Part shown: positions 32,641 to 42,001 of the stretch, piece by piece
How positions within the stretch are numbered: position 1 is the stretch's first letter
Layout of the letters: the number at the start of each line of letters is the position of its first letter
Source: an uncultured Muribaculaceae bacterium
GTDB taxonomy: Bacteria; Bacteroidota; Bacteroidia; Bacteroidales; Muribaculaceae
DNA: 64,000 bases
NCBI GenBank assembly: GCA_910587425.1
Contig: CAJUKU010000010.1
Span: 1 to 64,000, forward strand
Direction of reading: 5' to 3'
The notes under the pieces: model-generated
Database searches by the model: none
What the model was told of the DNA's origin: nothing
Seen by the model: the letters and a program-made list of their open reading frames with translations, nothing else
Made by a program: the position numbers and the translations under genes

Positions 32641-33487
32641 CGAGTCCGAAATTGATGTTAAACAGATTGAACTTGAAGTTGGCGCCGCTGCTGAAGCGTG
32701 ATCCCTCCTCAACGCCGTTGGTGATCTGCTTCTCGTTGCGCAGGCTTACTCCGAAAACGCCGAAGCTGACGTTGAACGACACGTTGTCCATGATGAACAC
32801 ACATACGCCGGGGCTGAAATTCAGCGATGCTGAGGTGATATTTGTGCGCGTGTCGCGCAGTTCGCCGCCGTAATATCGTTTGAAGCGCGAGGAGCCGCTG
32901 CCGAATGAGAGGTCGACCTCGTTGAACACGCCGAAACGTTTGTCGGTGGATAGACCGACGTAGGTGCGGTAAAATACGCCTATAGAGTATGTGTTGGAGT
33001 AATAGCTTACATCCTTGAGCGAGAAGTTGAGGTCGTCATCTATATCTACAGAGAGGCTGCCGAGATCGGCTTCTCCGCGGGTGTAGTTGAATTTGAGACC
33101 GATGCTCTGGTTGTTGGCGACAAAATAGCCTATGGTAGGCTTTATGGAGTACATCTTCCCCTTGAAGTCGAAATCCTTTATGAGGGACAGTATCTGCACG
33201 TCGTCGCTGTTGAACTCTCCATAGCTCGCGGTGAGTCCGAATGACCACTGTCCTTTAGGTATAAACAGGAAATTGAACAGTCCGCGGTCGTAGCGCCCGA
33301 AGTTACGCTGCGGCAGGATTATGCTCACGGTGTCATTGCCGACGATCACCTTCTGATCCAGTATGTTTCCGGTGGGTTCAGGTGAGAATTCGGAATATAC
33401 CTCGAGCGAATCGACGGTCTGCGCGCTTGCCACTGCCGGGCATATAAGCGCTGCTGCGGTGATGATCAGTGATATTATTCTGTTCAT
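32627..33487 (-). CDS. Outer-membrane barrel protein, paralog 1 of surface locus
   Basis: The 286-residue protein has a signal peptide (RIISLIITAAALICPAVASA). A short linker is followed by a barrel-like series of strands beginning FLFIPKGQWSFGLTASYG near residue 71 and ending in NFGLGVHI. The FIPKGQW motif and the pattern SIKPTIGYFVANNQSIGLKFNYTRGEADL are shared with the next gene upstream, so the two are paralogs. The Phe/Tyr-rich strands and terminal Ile suggest an outer-membrane barrel. It overlaps the preferred PCMD lipoprotein start by 14 nt. Its function is unknown. Confidence 0.75.
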   Translation of the reverse strand: MNRIISLIITAAALICPAVASAQTVDSLEVYSEFSPEPTGNILDQKVIVGNDTVSIILPQRNFGRYDRGLFNFLFIPKGQWSFGLTASYGEFNSDDVQILSLIKDFDFKGKMYSIKPTIGYFVANNQSIGLKFNYTRGEADLGSLSVDIDDDLNFSLKDVSYYSNTYSIGVFYRTYVGLSTDKRFGVFNEVDLSFGSGSSRFKRYYGGELRDTRTNITSASLNFSPGVCVFIMDNVSFNVSFGVFGVSLRNEKQITNGVEEGSRFSSGANFKFNLFNINFGLGVHI

Positions 33488-33492
33488 GGTGC

Positions 33493-34242
33493 TCAGAGAT
33501 AGAATACGACTCCGAACGATACGGAGAACAGGTTGATCTTGAAATTGGCGTGGCGTGTCTTGCGGTTTGCCACGTAGATGCGGTCGGTTGTGGATTTCGT
33601 GTCAGTGTAGCCGAATCCGAGCACGCCGATATTGACCTCGACAGCCGAGTAGTTGCTAAGAAACATGACAAATCCGGGGGTAAGACCTACGTTGAGGTGG
33701 AAATTGCGTTCGAATGTACCGGTGAAATCATCGCCTGTGCCGTTGGTGATCTTGGATTGTCCGCCACCGAGTTCAAGCTGAACCTCGTTGAACATGCCGA
33801 AGCGCATCGAGCTGCCGAGCGAAATATAGTTGCGGAACGCAGCTGTACCGTAATAATTGGATGTTATGGCATAGAGATGATCGGCATCGTAGGTAGTCTC
33901 CGAATCGAGTATCACCGAGCCTTGGTCAAGACGCGAACGGGAGCGTGTGTAGCTGAATTTGCCACCGGCGGCGAGATTATCCTTGAAGCAGTACATCAGC
34001 ATCGGGCTGACCTTGAAGCTGTATGTGTCGGCGTTTATGCTCTCCACGATCAGAAACTGATAGTTGTCCTGATTGCTCTGGGAGTAGTTGACACTGACGC
34101 CGGTGATCCATTGCCCTTTGGGAATGAATGAGATCTGTTCGAGTCCCCGTTTGAACGGCTCCTGCGCATGTAGGGTGGTAGCCCCTGCGCTGATGAGCGC
34201 CACGGCGAGCAGCCGCAGTGCGCATTGTTTCAGGCGTGACAT
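33493..34242 (-). CDS. Outer-membrane barrel protein, paralog 2 of surface locus
   Basis: The protein has 249 residues from the preferred ATG at 34242 (an ATG at 34266 is also open). The signal peptide is SRLKQCALRLLAVALISAGATTLHA. A barrel domain begins QISFIPKGQWITGVSVNYS and ends LFSVSFGVVFYL. Matching segments with paralog 1 include SFKVSPMLMYCFKDNLAAGGKFSYTRSRSRLDQ and the FGMFNEVQLELGGG strand. It is shorter because it lacks the N-terminal linker. It lies 5 nt upstream of paralog 1, so the pair are co-transcribed. Confidence 0.75.
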   Translation of the reverse strand: MSRLKQCALRLLAVALISAGATTLHAQEPFKRGLEQISFIPKGQWITGVSVNYSQSNQDNYQFLIVESINADTYSFKVSPMLMYCFKDNLAAGGKFSYTRSRSRLDQGSVILDSETTYDADHLYAITSNYYGTAAFRNYISLGSSMRFGMFNEVQLELGGGQSKITNGTGDDFTGTFERNFHLNVGLTPGFVMFLSNYSAVEVNIGVLGFGYTDTKSTTDRIYVANRKTRHANFKINLFSVSFGVVFYL

Positions 34243-34297
34243 AAATGTTGTCTGACGTTGAATCATTTGAGCGTATATGTGTACGGATTATGTTTTA

Positions 34298-36814
34298 TCA
34301 ATATGACAGTGACAGGGCATCGAGCCATAGCGAAGCTCCGCGTGATGTCGCGGTGGCAGGATCGTCGACAGTCACTGTGTTGGCAGTCTCGTAACCGATA
34401 TCACCGATGTTAGCCGATGCGGCAAGCATTACTTTGATGCGTGTAGCCTTGACGCCGAAACGTGAGTAGGTGAGCGGTATGCTGAATGCGGTGTAGCTTG
34501 TCGCTGTGCCGAGTGATGTCTTGCCGGAAGCTATGACAGTCTCAGCACCGTCAACAATACCGATGACTTCGATTATAGCGGTGCCACGTGCCGGTGCCGG
34601 AGACGCCGGAAGATACTTGTAGAAGCCGTTGAGCGCTGTCGGGCGCGAGTTGAAGGGGATTCCCTCTGTGTACGTCTCGGCAAGCCCGTCGGCGCTGAAA
34701 GAATAACTTCCGAGGAAGAGTTTTCCGACAGCTTTATGAGCTATCTGAGGAATGTTGCGGCTATAGTCCACGTATGGAGGCGCGGGCTGCACATAATCAG
34801 GTATCGCCGGTCCGTCGGTATCCCACGCCACATCGTCGATGCGCACGGCGTATGCTCCGCTGTAGACATCAGTGGTGGTCTGTGCCGATGGTGCCATATA
34901 CCACGTGTTGTGGCGTGTGGCGGCGGTGCAGAATGTCTTGGTGTTGACATTCGCCCAACCTTTCGGTTCCTGTGTGTTGAAGTCGGTGAAGTTCTGGCGG
35001 TTGAAAATCTCCACGATGTCGGGTGAGTATCGACCGCCGCTTGGCATACGGTCGTATTCAATACCTTTGGTTATTTCCTCGAAATCGCCGTTGGGCAGTT
35101 CAGCAGCCGCTTCGGTAGTAATCTGTACCGGTTCGGTGAACTGGTCGTCGGTGGGTTGCTGCATGACGGTGCCGCGCAGTGTATATGATGTGGCGGCATC
35201 AAGTCCGGTCACGGTGATGATCCCTTCCTGCTCATCGCGGTCGAGCTGCAGCATCCGGTCGGAACCGGCGTATATTTCGCAGAGGCGTGTGATAACGGGT
35301 AGAAGTTCGGGATCGGCGTCTGTTATGCGTATGACAGCTCGCAGGGCGAATGCGTCGGCAAGTATGGCGAAATGCGGAGGGCGTCTGCCGATAGTGGTCT
35401 CGGCTTTCACCGATCCGCAGTAAAGCAGGCGTATGCGTATGTTGTCGGTACCTTCCGGCACACGGAAGCGCAGTGCATAGTCTCCTTCGATCTCAAGGGG
35501 TTCGACAGCTGTCAGATTCACATCACTCCAACTGCCGTCGGACTGCTGTATCTGCACGGCTAAATTGTCTGTAGCCTCAGAGTTGGGACAACGCACGGTA
35601 AGCGATGCTTCATCGATCCCTACGGTCACCGGGGTGACAGCAATCAACTCGATATCTACAGTTCCGAGGTCGATGGTCAGTATGGCAGGTTCGCTGACTT
35701 TTCCGGCACGGCTTATGGCGCGCATCGAGAATGATGTGCGGTCATCGCCGTTTTCTTCCCGTAAGTTGGGCAATACATCGGTGAAGTCTACTTCAGCGAT
35801 ACCGCCGTTGATGTTGAGTTTCAAACCCATCGACCGCATGAGCGACAGAAGTGTCTCAGGCGCGGAGAGGAGATCCGTCTCACGCTGCCATCCAGCCTGG
35901 AGGAGGGTGGGGGAGTTGACAGTAAGCTCAAGGCGTCCGCCGGCGATACCGGAGGCTTTAACAGTGAGCGGTTGATCCGGTAGCAGACCTTCGTCGATAT
36001 GCAGCGGTGTTCCGTTGATGAATCCGGTGCATTCAGCCGTTGGCGGCGTGGCTGCAAGAAAATCAGGCGTAAGGGCAATGCGCAAGTCATCGGTGCTGAT
36101 CCGTTCATCAAAGGATAGTATTACCGTCGGCACTCCATCTGTCTGATCCATGCTCATTGTCGCAGTGTAGCAGCGTCCGGCTGCGGCACCGCGGATAGTA
36201 GTGGCTATGAAGTCGGCGGTCTGTCCGTCGGGGAGTGTCAGTGATATGCTTATGTCAATATCTCCGGCGCGAAGGTATGCCTGCCGGGTTTCTCCGGGTC
36301 GGTAGGTGACAAAACCACCTCCTGCGCTATGGAATGTCACGGCGGCATCGGAGAAGTATTCGGTGAACGAGGGGGCGAACTCAACCCTCAGCATCGTGTT
36401 GATGAGTGTGCAGACAATCTCGGGGGTTGCCGTAGCTCCGTCAGTGACCTCTGCCGCAGCCTCTCCGGCAAATGCGGGGCACTCAAAGCCCTCGTCAAGT
36501 TCCGTGCCGTAGAATGCCCTGACGGTATAGTTGCCGGGGAGCAGTGGCTCTGCAGGATCGTACTCGTCAAATCTTTCCCATGTATGGGAATATCCGTCGG
36601 TTGAAATCGTCAGGCTGAGCTCGTCGACCGACGGCACCGGTGAGATCACAATGTCGGCAGCCTGATCGGCAGCGACATCAGGATCGACAGTAAGGACCGG
36701 TGCTATCATACCGGCTCCCAGACGCGTGCCGTTATAGCTGCCGGAACATGCGGAAGCTACCAGGATGATTGTCGCCGTGATCAGACGGCATAAGTTGATG
36801 GCACTGCGTTTCAT
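34298..36814 (-). CDS. DUF4493 + PCMD domain surface lipoprotein
   Basis: The 838-residue precursor has the lipobox ASAC (Cys near 23). An N-terminal DUF4493-type domain follows (LTVDPDVAADQAADIVISPVPSVDELSLTIS...GNYTVRAFYG). The middle repeats beta-sandwich modules (VDIELIAVTPVTVGIDEASL, ITVTGLDAATSYTLRG). The last 260 or so residues are a PCMD domain (LPNGDFEE...VGKLFLGSYSFSADG...PFNSRPTALNGFYKYLP...LWLDALSLSY), clearly related to that of the gene at 31045-32640. It heads the operon. DUF4493 proteins are surface lipoproteins of Bacteroidetes with unknown ligands; glycan binding is a guess. Confidence 0.8.
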   Translation of the reverse strand: MKRSAINLCRLITATIILVASACSGSYNGTRLGAGMIAPVLTVDPDVAADQAADIVISPVPSVDELSLTISTDGYSHTWERFDEYDPAEPLLPGNYTVRAFYGTELDEGFECPAFAGEAAAEVTDGATATPEIVCTLINTMLRVEFAPSFTEYFSDAAVTFHSAGGGFVTYRPGETRQAYLRAGDIDISISLTLPDGQTADFIATTIRGAAAGRCYTATMSMDQTDGVPTVILSFDERISTDDLRIALTPDFLAATPPTAECTGFINGTPLHIDEGLLPDQPLTVKASGIAGGRLELTVNSPTLLQAGWQRETDLLSAPETLLSLMRSMGLKLNINGGIAEVDFTDVLPNLREENGDDRTSFSMRAISRAGKVSEPAILTIDLGTVDIELIAVTPVTVGIDEASLTVRCPNSEATDNLAVQIQQSDGSWSDVNLTAVEPLEIEGDYALRFRVPEGTDNIRIRLLYCGSVKAETTIGRRPPHFAILADAFALRAVIRITDADPELLPVITRLCEIYAGSDRMLQLDRDEQEGIITVTGLDAATSYTLRGTVMQQPTDDQFTEPVQITTEAAAELPNGDFEEITKGIEYDRMPSGGRYSPDIVEIFNRQNFTDFNTQEPKGWANVNTKTFCTAATRHNTWYMAPSAQTTTDVYSGAYAVRIDDVAWDTDGPAIPDYVQPAPPYVDYSRNIPQIAHKAVGKLFLGSYSFSADGLAETYTEGIPFNSRPTALNGFYKYLPASPAPARGTAIIEVIGIVDGAETVIASGKTSLGTATSYTAFSIPLTYSRFGVKATRIKVMLAASANIGDIGYETANTVTVDDPATATSRGASLWLDALSLSY

Positions 36815-36922
36815 TGCATAAGTGGGGTTTGTCGGTTCCCGTTATAGAGTCTTTAGCGTCACAAAAAGTGTGTAAAGATAGCTTATTTTTGTTTAACCGA
36901 CACGTTTTGGTGGCAAAAATGT

Positions 36923-36930
36923 TAACTTTG
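36923..36930 (+). promoter_or_regulatory. -7 element for the DUF4923 gene
   Basis: TAACTTTG matches exactly, 81 nt before the ATG. A second exact match, TATTTTTG, lies at 36884-36891. Confidence 0.5.
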
Positions 36931-37010
36931 CAGCAAAATGCTCCAGTCAGCGGTGTCCTGCCGTCAACCTTGAAGGAGTGTGTTCATAAAATCCACCATT
37001 CATTAAGAAT

Positions 37011-37610
37011 ATGAATAAAGTAAAGAATCTATTGATAGCGATGGCATTGATGCTTGTTGCTCCCATGGCTGCCGCGCAGTCGTTCGATCTCGGCTCGCTT
37101 CTGTCGAAGCTTACAGGCGGTTCGGAGCTGACGGTCAGCAAAATGGCAGGTACGTGGAACTATGCCGAGCCTGCGGTCTCGTTTAAGTCCGACAATCTGT
37201 TGAAGAAGGCTGGCGGTGCTGCGGCTTCGGCAGCTGTGAAGAAGAAACTCGCTCCGTACTACAAAAGCGCGGGATTTGAGAAACTCGTCCTGAAAGTTGA
37301 GGAGGACAGCACGTTCACCATGAGCATCGGGCGCATAAATCTAAAGGGTACGATAACTGCCCCTGATGAAGGCTCGGATGCCTCTTTCAAGTTCAATTTC
37401 ATGCTTGTCGGAAAGATAAAGGCGGCTTCGATGGATACGTATGTGAAAGTATCGGGCAGCTCGATGGATCTTATGTTTGATGTCAGCAAACTTATCACGC
37501 TGATGGAACTTGCCGGAAATATCAGCGGAAGTTCCGCTGTGAAAGGTGCAACATCGCTGCTCAAGGGCTACGACGGCATAACGGCGGGATTTACACTGAA
37601 GAAACAATAA
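37011..37610 (+). CDS. DUF4923 family secreted protein
   Basis: The 199-residue protein has a signal peptide (KVKNLLIAMALMLVAPMAAA). It then continues DLGSLLSKLTGGSELTVSKMAGTWNYAEPAVSFKSDNLLKKAGG, which matches the DUF4923 family of small lipocalin-like secreted proteins found in Bacteroidales. The family has no assigned function. The domain covers almost the whole mature protein and ends GITAGFTLKKQ. It stands alone, in the opposite direction to the surface locus whose first gene starts 197 nt away. Confidence 0.85.
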   Translation: MNKVKNLLIAMALMLVAPMAAAQSFDLGSLLSKLTGGSELTVSKMAGTWNYAEPAVSFKSDNLLKKAGGAAASAAVKKKLAPYYKSAGFEKLVLKVEEDSTFTMSIGRINLKGTITAPDEGSDASFKFNFMLVGKIKAASMDTYVKVSGSSMDLMFDVSKLITLMELAGNISGSSAVKGATSLLKGYDGITAGFTLKKQ

Positions 37611-37647
37611 AGAAACAATAAAAGCGCGTTTTTCCGCGGGTCAAAAT

Positions 37648-37688
37648 AAAACCGGCGTCTCTGATCTGTCAGGGGCGCCGGTTCTTTT
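37648..37688. terminator. Bidirectional terminator between DUF4923 and yebC genes
   Basis: ACCGGCGTCTCTGA (37651-37664) pairs over 14 positions with TCAGGGGCGCCGGT (37669-37682), followed by TCTTTT on the plus strand and by TTTATTTTG on the minus strand. Confidence 0.85.
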
Positions 37689-37707
37689 GTGTGGTATATC
37701 GTGGGGA

Positions 37708-38433
37708 TTATTCCTCGTCGACTTCCTTCATGTTGTGGAACACGTTCTGCACATCCTCATCCTCCTCGAATTTCTCAAGAAGTTTCTCAAGCTGTGCGCG
37801 CTGCTCGTCGGTCACTTCCTTGAGTTCGTGGGGGATGCGCTCGAATTCTGCGCTGATGAGCTCGAATCCGTTATCCTCAAGATATTTCTGGATGTTGGCA
37901 AACTCCTCGAAAGCGCCGTAGAGCACGATTTCCTTCTCGTCAGCCTCCAGTTCGTCCACTCCGTAGTCGATGAGCTCGAGTTCGAGTTCCTCAAGATCCA
38001 TGCCATCCTTGGGTTTGATTTTGAAGACGCTCTTGTGGTCAAAGAGGAATGCGAGCGATCCTTGTGTGCCGAGGTTGCCTCCGTGTTTGTTGAAATAAGA
38101 GCGGACATTAGCCACGGTGCGTGTGTTGTTGTCGGTGGCTGCTTCTACGACAATGGCGATTCCGAAAGGACCGTATCCTTCGTATACGATCTCCTTATAG
38201 TCGCCGGCATCTTTGTCGGTAGCCTTTTTGATTGCTCGCTCAACGGTGTCCTTGGGCATGTTAGCCGCCTTGGCGTTCTGCATCAGTGCGCGGAGGCGGG
38301 GGTTGGTGTCAGGATCGGGTCCACCTGCTTTTGCGGCAATGGTTATCTCCTTGCCGATGCGGGTGAATGTGCGCGACATGTTGCCCCAACGTTTGAGTTT
38401 GCGTGCTTTGCGGTATTCAAAAGCTCTTCCCAT
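37708..38433 (-). CDS. YebC/PmpR family protein (TACO1-like)
   Basis: The 241-residue protein matches the YebC family throughout: RWGNMSRTFTRIGKEITIAAKAGGPDPDTNPRLR near the start, NMPKDTVERAIKKA near 58, and YEGYGPFGIAIVVEAATDNNTRT near 85. Members act as transcription regulators or assist translation of proline stretches. The acidic C-terminal tail EKFEEDEDVQNVFHNMKEVDEE is typical. It lies 34 nt downstream of pheT on the same strand and probably shares its transcript. Confidence 0.93.
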   Translation of the reverse strand: MGRAFEYRKARKLKRWGNMSRTFTRIGKEITIAAKAGGPDPDTNPRLRALMQNAKAANMPKDTVERAIKKATDKDAGDYKEIVYEGYGPFGIAIVVEAATDNNTRTVANVRSYFNKHGGNLGTQGSLAFLFDHKSVFKIKPKDGMDLEELELELIDYGVDELEADEKEIVLYGAFEEFANIQKYLEDNGFELISAEFERIPHELKEVTDEQRAQLEKLLEKFEEDEDVQNVFHNMKEVDEE

Positions 38434-38467
38434 GAGAGTGTGGATTAGATTATTATGTTTTTCTTAT

Positions 38468-40945
38468 TTATCGGAGTGTTGCGCCGGTGCGGCGTGTGAG
38501 GTTCGCGGTGATTTTCTCCATTATGGCTTCAATCTGACGGTCATTGAGCGTCTTTTCATCATCCTGGAGGGTGATCGATATCGCGTATGATTTTTTGCCC
38601 TCGGGCAGATTCTTCCCTTCGTAGACATCGAAGAGGGTGACGTCGCGCAGCAGTTTGCGTTCAGCCTCACGTACAGCCTCGTCGATCTGCTCCATGCTGA
38701 TTGAGGAGTCGATGAGCAGGGCGAGGTCGCGTTTTACGGGTTGTGTGCGTGGCAGGGGAGTGAATGTGGCATTGCGCGGTGCGGCGAGACGCACGATCGC
38801 AGTCCAGTCGAGTTCGGCGAATACCACAGACTGCTTTATGTCGGCGGCACGCAGACGTGCGGGTGAGAGTATGCCGAGGCGTCCGAGCGTCTTCCCGGAG
38901 CGGGTGGTGATCGTCACTGACTGGGAGAAAATATCGTGCGCGTCGTCGGAGTCGACTGTCAGGCGAATCTCGCGGGTGGTGATGCCGAGGCGTGCGAATA
39001 TGTTGGCGACGGTGGCGCGGAGGTCGAAGTAAGTGGCTTCGGCGGCAGGACGCGCCCAGTTGCCGGGGCGGATATTGCCGGTCATCCAGATCGCAAGGCG
39101 TGAGCCTTCGCTGAATGGAGCGAGGGGACGCTCAGGTGTGATCTCAGCCTGGGGATTGTAAGTGTAAACATTGCCGAATTCGTAGAAGAGAAGATCGGCG
39201 TTGCGTCGGTTCACATTGTGCTCAATCGCCTCGAGTCCGCCGAACAGCAGGGTGCGGCGCATCACCGCGAGGTCGGAGCTGAGCGGGTTGAGCAGGCGCA
39301 CGCATGTGTCGAGCGGATAGGTGGTGAGATCCGCGTAATAGCGTTCGGCGGTGAGTGAGTTGGAGAGGATCTCGTTGAATCCGCATGCGGTGAGCTGCTG
39401 ACCGATTATGGTGCGTAACTCATTGTCGATGTCAGCCTCCGAGCGGTAGGAGAGTGATGCGTGGATGGTAGTGCCGGGCACGACGTTGTTGTAGCCATAT
39501 ATGCGAAGGAGATCTTCGACCACGTCGCAAGGGCGGGTGACATCCACACGGTATGTGGGCACCTTGACTGTCACTCCTTCATCAGTGCGCGATGTTATCT
39601 CCATCTCGAGCGAGCGGAGTATCGCATCGATGGTGTCGTGCGGTATCTTTTTGCCGATAAGGCGGTCGGCATAATCGTATTCGAGTTTTACTTCCGCGGG
39701 GAGAATCGGTTCGGGGTATATGTCGACCGGCTCTCCGCAGATTTCGCCTCCGGCAAGCTCCTTGACAAGCAGGGCGGCGAGTTTCGCAGCCCAAAGTGTC
39801 GCGTTGGGATCGGTGCCGCGCTCGTAGCGGAACGACGCGTCGGTATTGAGACCGTGGCGACGTGCTGATTTGCGCACTGTCGTGGGATTGAAGTATGCGC
39901 TCTCTATGAAAATATCGGTGGTGTTTTCGGTGACGCCTGAGTCAAGTCCGCCGAATACACCCGCAATGCACATCGGATCGGTGGCGTTGCAGATCATCAG
40001 GTCGCGGGCGTCGAGTTTGCGCTCCACACCGTCGAGCGTTGTGAACGGAGTGCCTTCAGGGCAGGTGCGCACTACTATTTTCTCACCATTTACCTTAGCA
40101 AGGTCGAAGCAGTGCAGCGGCTGTCCGATGCCGTGGAGTATGTAGTTGGTGATGTCGACGATGTTGTTTATCGGGTGCATTCCTATCGCGGTAAGGCGCT
40201 CTTTGAGCCATTTGGGGCTCTCGGCAACCTTCACGCCGCGGATTGTAATGCCGCAGTAGCGGGGGCAGAGCGTGGTGTCTTCCACAGTGACTGTTGCTGC
40301 TCCGTCAGCCCGGTCGATATGGAATGCTTCATCCGACGGACGGCGCAACGGAGTGTGGTTGGCATGGCAGTCGAGCCATGCGGCGATATCGCGTGCGCAT
40401 CCGAAGTGTGATGCGGCGTCAATGCGGTTAGGTGTGAGGTCGACCTCCAGGACGTAGTCGGATGTGAGCCCGTAGTATTCGGCTGCTGGTGTGCCGGGGG
40501 TTGCGGCACCTTCGGGAAGCACGATTATGCCGTCGTGCGATGTGCCTATCCCGATCTCATCCTCAGCGCAGATCATGCCGAATGATTCGACGCCACGGAT
40601 CTTTGATTTCTTGATCTGGAATGTCTTGTCGCCATCGTAGAGTGTAGTGCCGACAGTGGCTACGACGACAGTCTGACCCGCGGCAACATTGGGCGCGCCG
40701 CATACGATCTGTACAGGAGCCTCTCCGCCGAGATCCACTGTGGTGATATGAAGGTGGTCGCTGTCGGGATGTTCGATGCATGTGAGGACTTTGCCTATCA
40801 CTATGCCGCGCAGTCCGCCACGGATCGATTCAACTTCCTCTACTCCTCCCGTTTCGAGTCCGACGGATGTCAGCGCAGCTGCGAGTTCGTCGGGAGTAAG
40901 CGAAAGGTCAATATATTGCTTTAGCCAATTGTAAGAAATGTTCAT
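38468..40945 (-). CDS. pheT: Phenylalanyl-tRNA synthetase beta subunit
   Basis: From the ATG at 40945 the protein has 825 residues, normal for PheT, which with PheS charges tRNA-Phe. An N-terminal anticodon-binding-like tRNA-binding domain is seen near 40-150 (GIVIGKVLTCIEHPDSDHLHITTVD, CGAPNVAAGQTVVVA). B3/B4 and B5 domains follow, then the synthetase core, and a C-terminal FDX-ACB domain (RTQPVKRDLALLIDSSISMEQIDEAV to the end). An upstream ATG at 41014 would overlap the promoter and is disfavoured. pheS is not adjacent. Confidence 0.96.
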   Translation of the reverse strand: MNISYNWLKQYIDLSLTPDELAAALTSVGLETGGVEEVESIRGGLRGIVIGKVLTCIEHPDSDHLHITTVDLGGEAPVQIVCGAPNVAAGQTVVVATVGTTLYDGDKTFQIKKSKIRGVESFGMICAEDEIGIGTSHDGIIVLPEGAATPGTPAAEYYGLTSDYVLEVDLTPNRIDAASHFGCARDIAAWLDCHANHTPLRRPSDEAFHIDRADGAATVTVEDTTLCPRYCGITIRGVKVAESPKWLKERLTAIGMHPINNIVDITNYILHGIGQPLHCFDLAKVNGEKIVVRTCPEGTPFTTLDGVERKLDARDLMICNATDPMCIAGVFGGLDSGVTENTTDIFIESAYFNPTTVRKSARRHGLNTDASFRYERGTDPNATLWAAKLAALLVKELAGGEICGEPVDIYPEPILPAEVKLEYDYADRLIGKKIPHDTIDAILRSLEMEITSRTDEGVTVKVPTYRVDVTRPCDVVEDLLRIYGYNNVVPGTTIHASLSYRSEADIDNELRTIIGQQLTACGFNEILSNSLTAERYYADLTTYPLDTCVRLLNPLSSDLAVMRRTLLFGGLEAIEHNVNRRNADLLFYEFGNVYTYNPQAEITPERPLAPFSEGSRLAIWMTGNIRPGNWARPAAEATYFDLRATVANIFARLGITTREIRLTVDSDDAHDIFSQSVTITTRSGKTLGRLGILSPARLRAADIKQSVVFAELDWTAIVRLAAPRNATFTPLPRTQPVKRDLALLIDSSISMEQIDEAVREAERKLLRDVTLFDVYEGKNLPEGKKSYAISITLQDDEKTLNDRQIEAIMEKITANLTRRTGATLR

Positions 40946-41018
40946 GACTTTCAGATGATTGCAAGGGCGGGGCGCAGCCTTTCGGCGGCAGTCGGCGTCA
41001 CTTGTCGGTTTCAATCGG

Positions 41019-41051
41019 CAAAATTACGAATTTTTTGCGAATAGCGCCAAA
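41019..41051 (-). promoter_or_regulatory. Promoter for pheT
   Basis: On the minus strand TTTG (41048-41051), a 21-nt spacer and TAATTTTG (41019-41026) form an exact promoter about 75 nt before the ATG at 40945. Confidence 0.65.
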
Positions 41052-41095
41052 ACTATTGAGAGTGTGCGCATGGACAAGACTATCAGGTTGTGGAA

Positions 41096-41127
41096 TTTGT
41101 GGATTTTAGGGCGATTTCGTACCTTTG
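41096..41127 (+). promoter_or_regulatory. Promoter for the patatin gene
   Basis: TTTG (41096-41099), a 20-nt spacer and TACCTTTG (41120-41127) form an exact promoter. The first ATG is 5 nt beyond it, so the transcript is either leaderless or uses the ATG at 41165. Confidence 0.7.
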
Positions 41128-41131
41128 CGGC

Positions 41132-41995
41132 ATGATTACGGGCAGTATTCAGAAGGTAAAGTCGATGCTGGGTTTCGGAGGTCCGGAATACCGCACAGGG
41201 CTTGTTCTCAGTGGGGGTGGAGCGCGCGGGTTCGCCCATGCCGGCGCTATCAAGGCGCTTGCCGAAGTGGGTATCCGTCCGGATATAGTGGCTGGTGTCA
41301 GCGCCGGCTCTGTGGCGGCTGTTATGTATGCCGCCGGCATCCCGCCGGAGGAGATGCTGAATATTTTTCAGGATTCACATTTTTCAGACTTCGCCGAGCT
41401 CGGCATACCGAAAGATGGTTTTTTCAGCCTGAACCGTTTCCGTAAGTTCCTGCGCAAGACCATCCCGTTTCAGAATCTCGAGGATCTGCCTATCCCTGTG
41501 GTCGTTGGCGCCACCGATCTCGACAACGGCAAGAAAGTGGCGTTTGAGAAAGGTCCGCTTGCAGATTGCGTAGCCGCCTCGTGCAGCATCCCGATAGTAT
41601 TCAAGCCGGTCAGGATCGACGGTGTGCGCTACGTTGACGGCGGTGTGTTGCATAACCTTCCGGCATGGACCATACGAGACCGCTGCAAATACCTCATAGG
41701 CATAAACTGCTCCCCTCTCACCAAGAAAGCGCCCAGCGATTCCATAGTCAACATAGCCTTGCGCTCCTATGAGCTGCTTGCCAAGACCAACTCGTTTGCC
41801 GACATGGAGATCTGCGATATCCTTATACGCACGGATGAGATAGCCCGATACAAGGCATTCAATCTTAAACAGATCGAGCGAGTCTACGAGAGCGGCTACC
41901 GCGACACCATGGAGTTTCTTCTCTCTCATGGCTTTCACCGCATAACGGAAGATACCGGAGCCCAGAAGGCATTGCCTCCGCACACAAACCAATAA
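41132..41995 (+). CDS. Patatin-like phospholipase
   Basis: The 287-residue protein belongs to the patatin family of serine lipid hydrolases. The oxyanion loop GLVLSGGGARGFAHAGAIKAL lies near residue 22, the nucleophile elbow GVSAGSVA near 58 and the catalytic Asp in VDGGVLHN near 169. No signal peptide is evident, so it is cytoplasmic or periplasmic by unknown means. The ATG at 41132 fits a leaderless start; the ATG at 41165, behind AGAAGG, would give a slightly shorter protein with all motifs. The GH13 gene follows after 6 nt, suggesting one transcript. Confidence 0.9.
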   Translation: MITGSIQKVKSMLGFGGPEYRTGLVLSGGGARGFAHAGAIKALAEVGIRPDIVAGVSAGSVAAVMYAAGIPPEEMLNIFQDSHFSDFAELGIPKDGFFSLNRFRKFLRKTIPFQNLEDLPIPVVVGATDLDNGKKVAFEKGPLADCVAASCSIPIVFKPVRIDGVRYVDGGVLHNLPAWTIRDRCKYLIGINCSPLTKKAPSDSIVNIALRSYELLAKTNSFADMEICDILIRTDEIARYKAFNLKQIERVYESGYRDTMEFLLSHGFHRITEDTGAQKALPPHTNQ

Positions 41996-42001
41996 CAGCA
42001 A

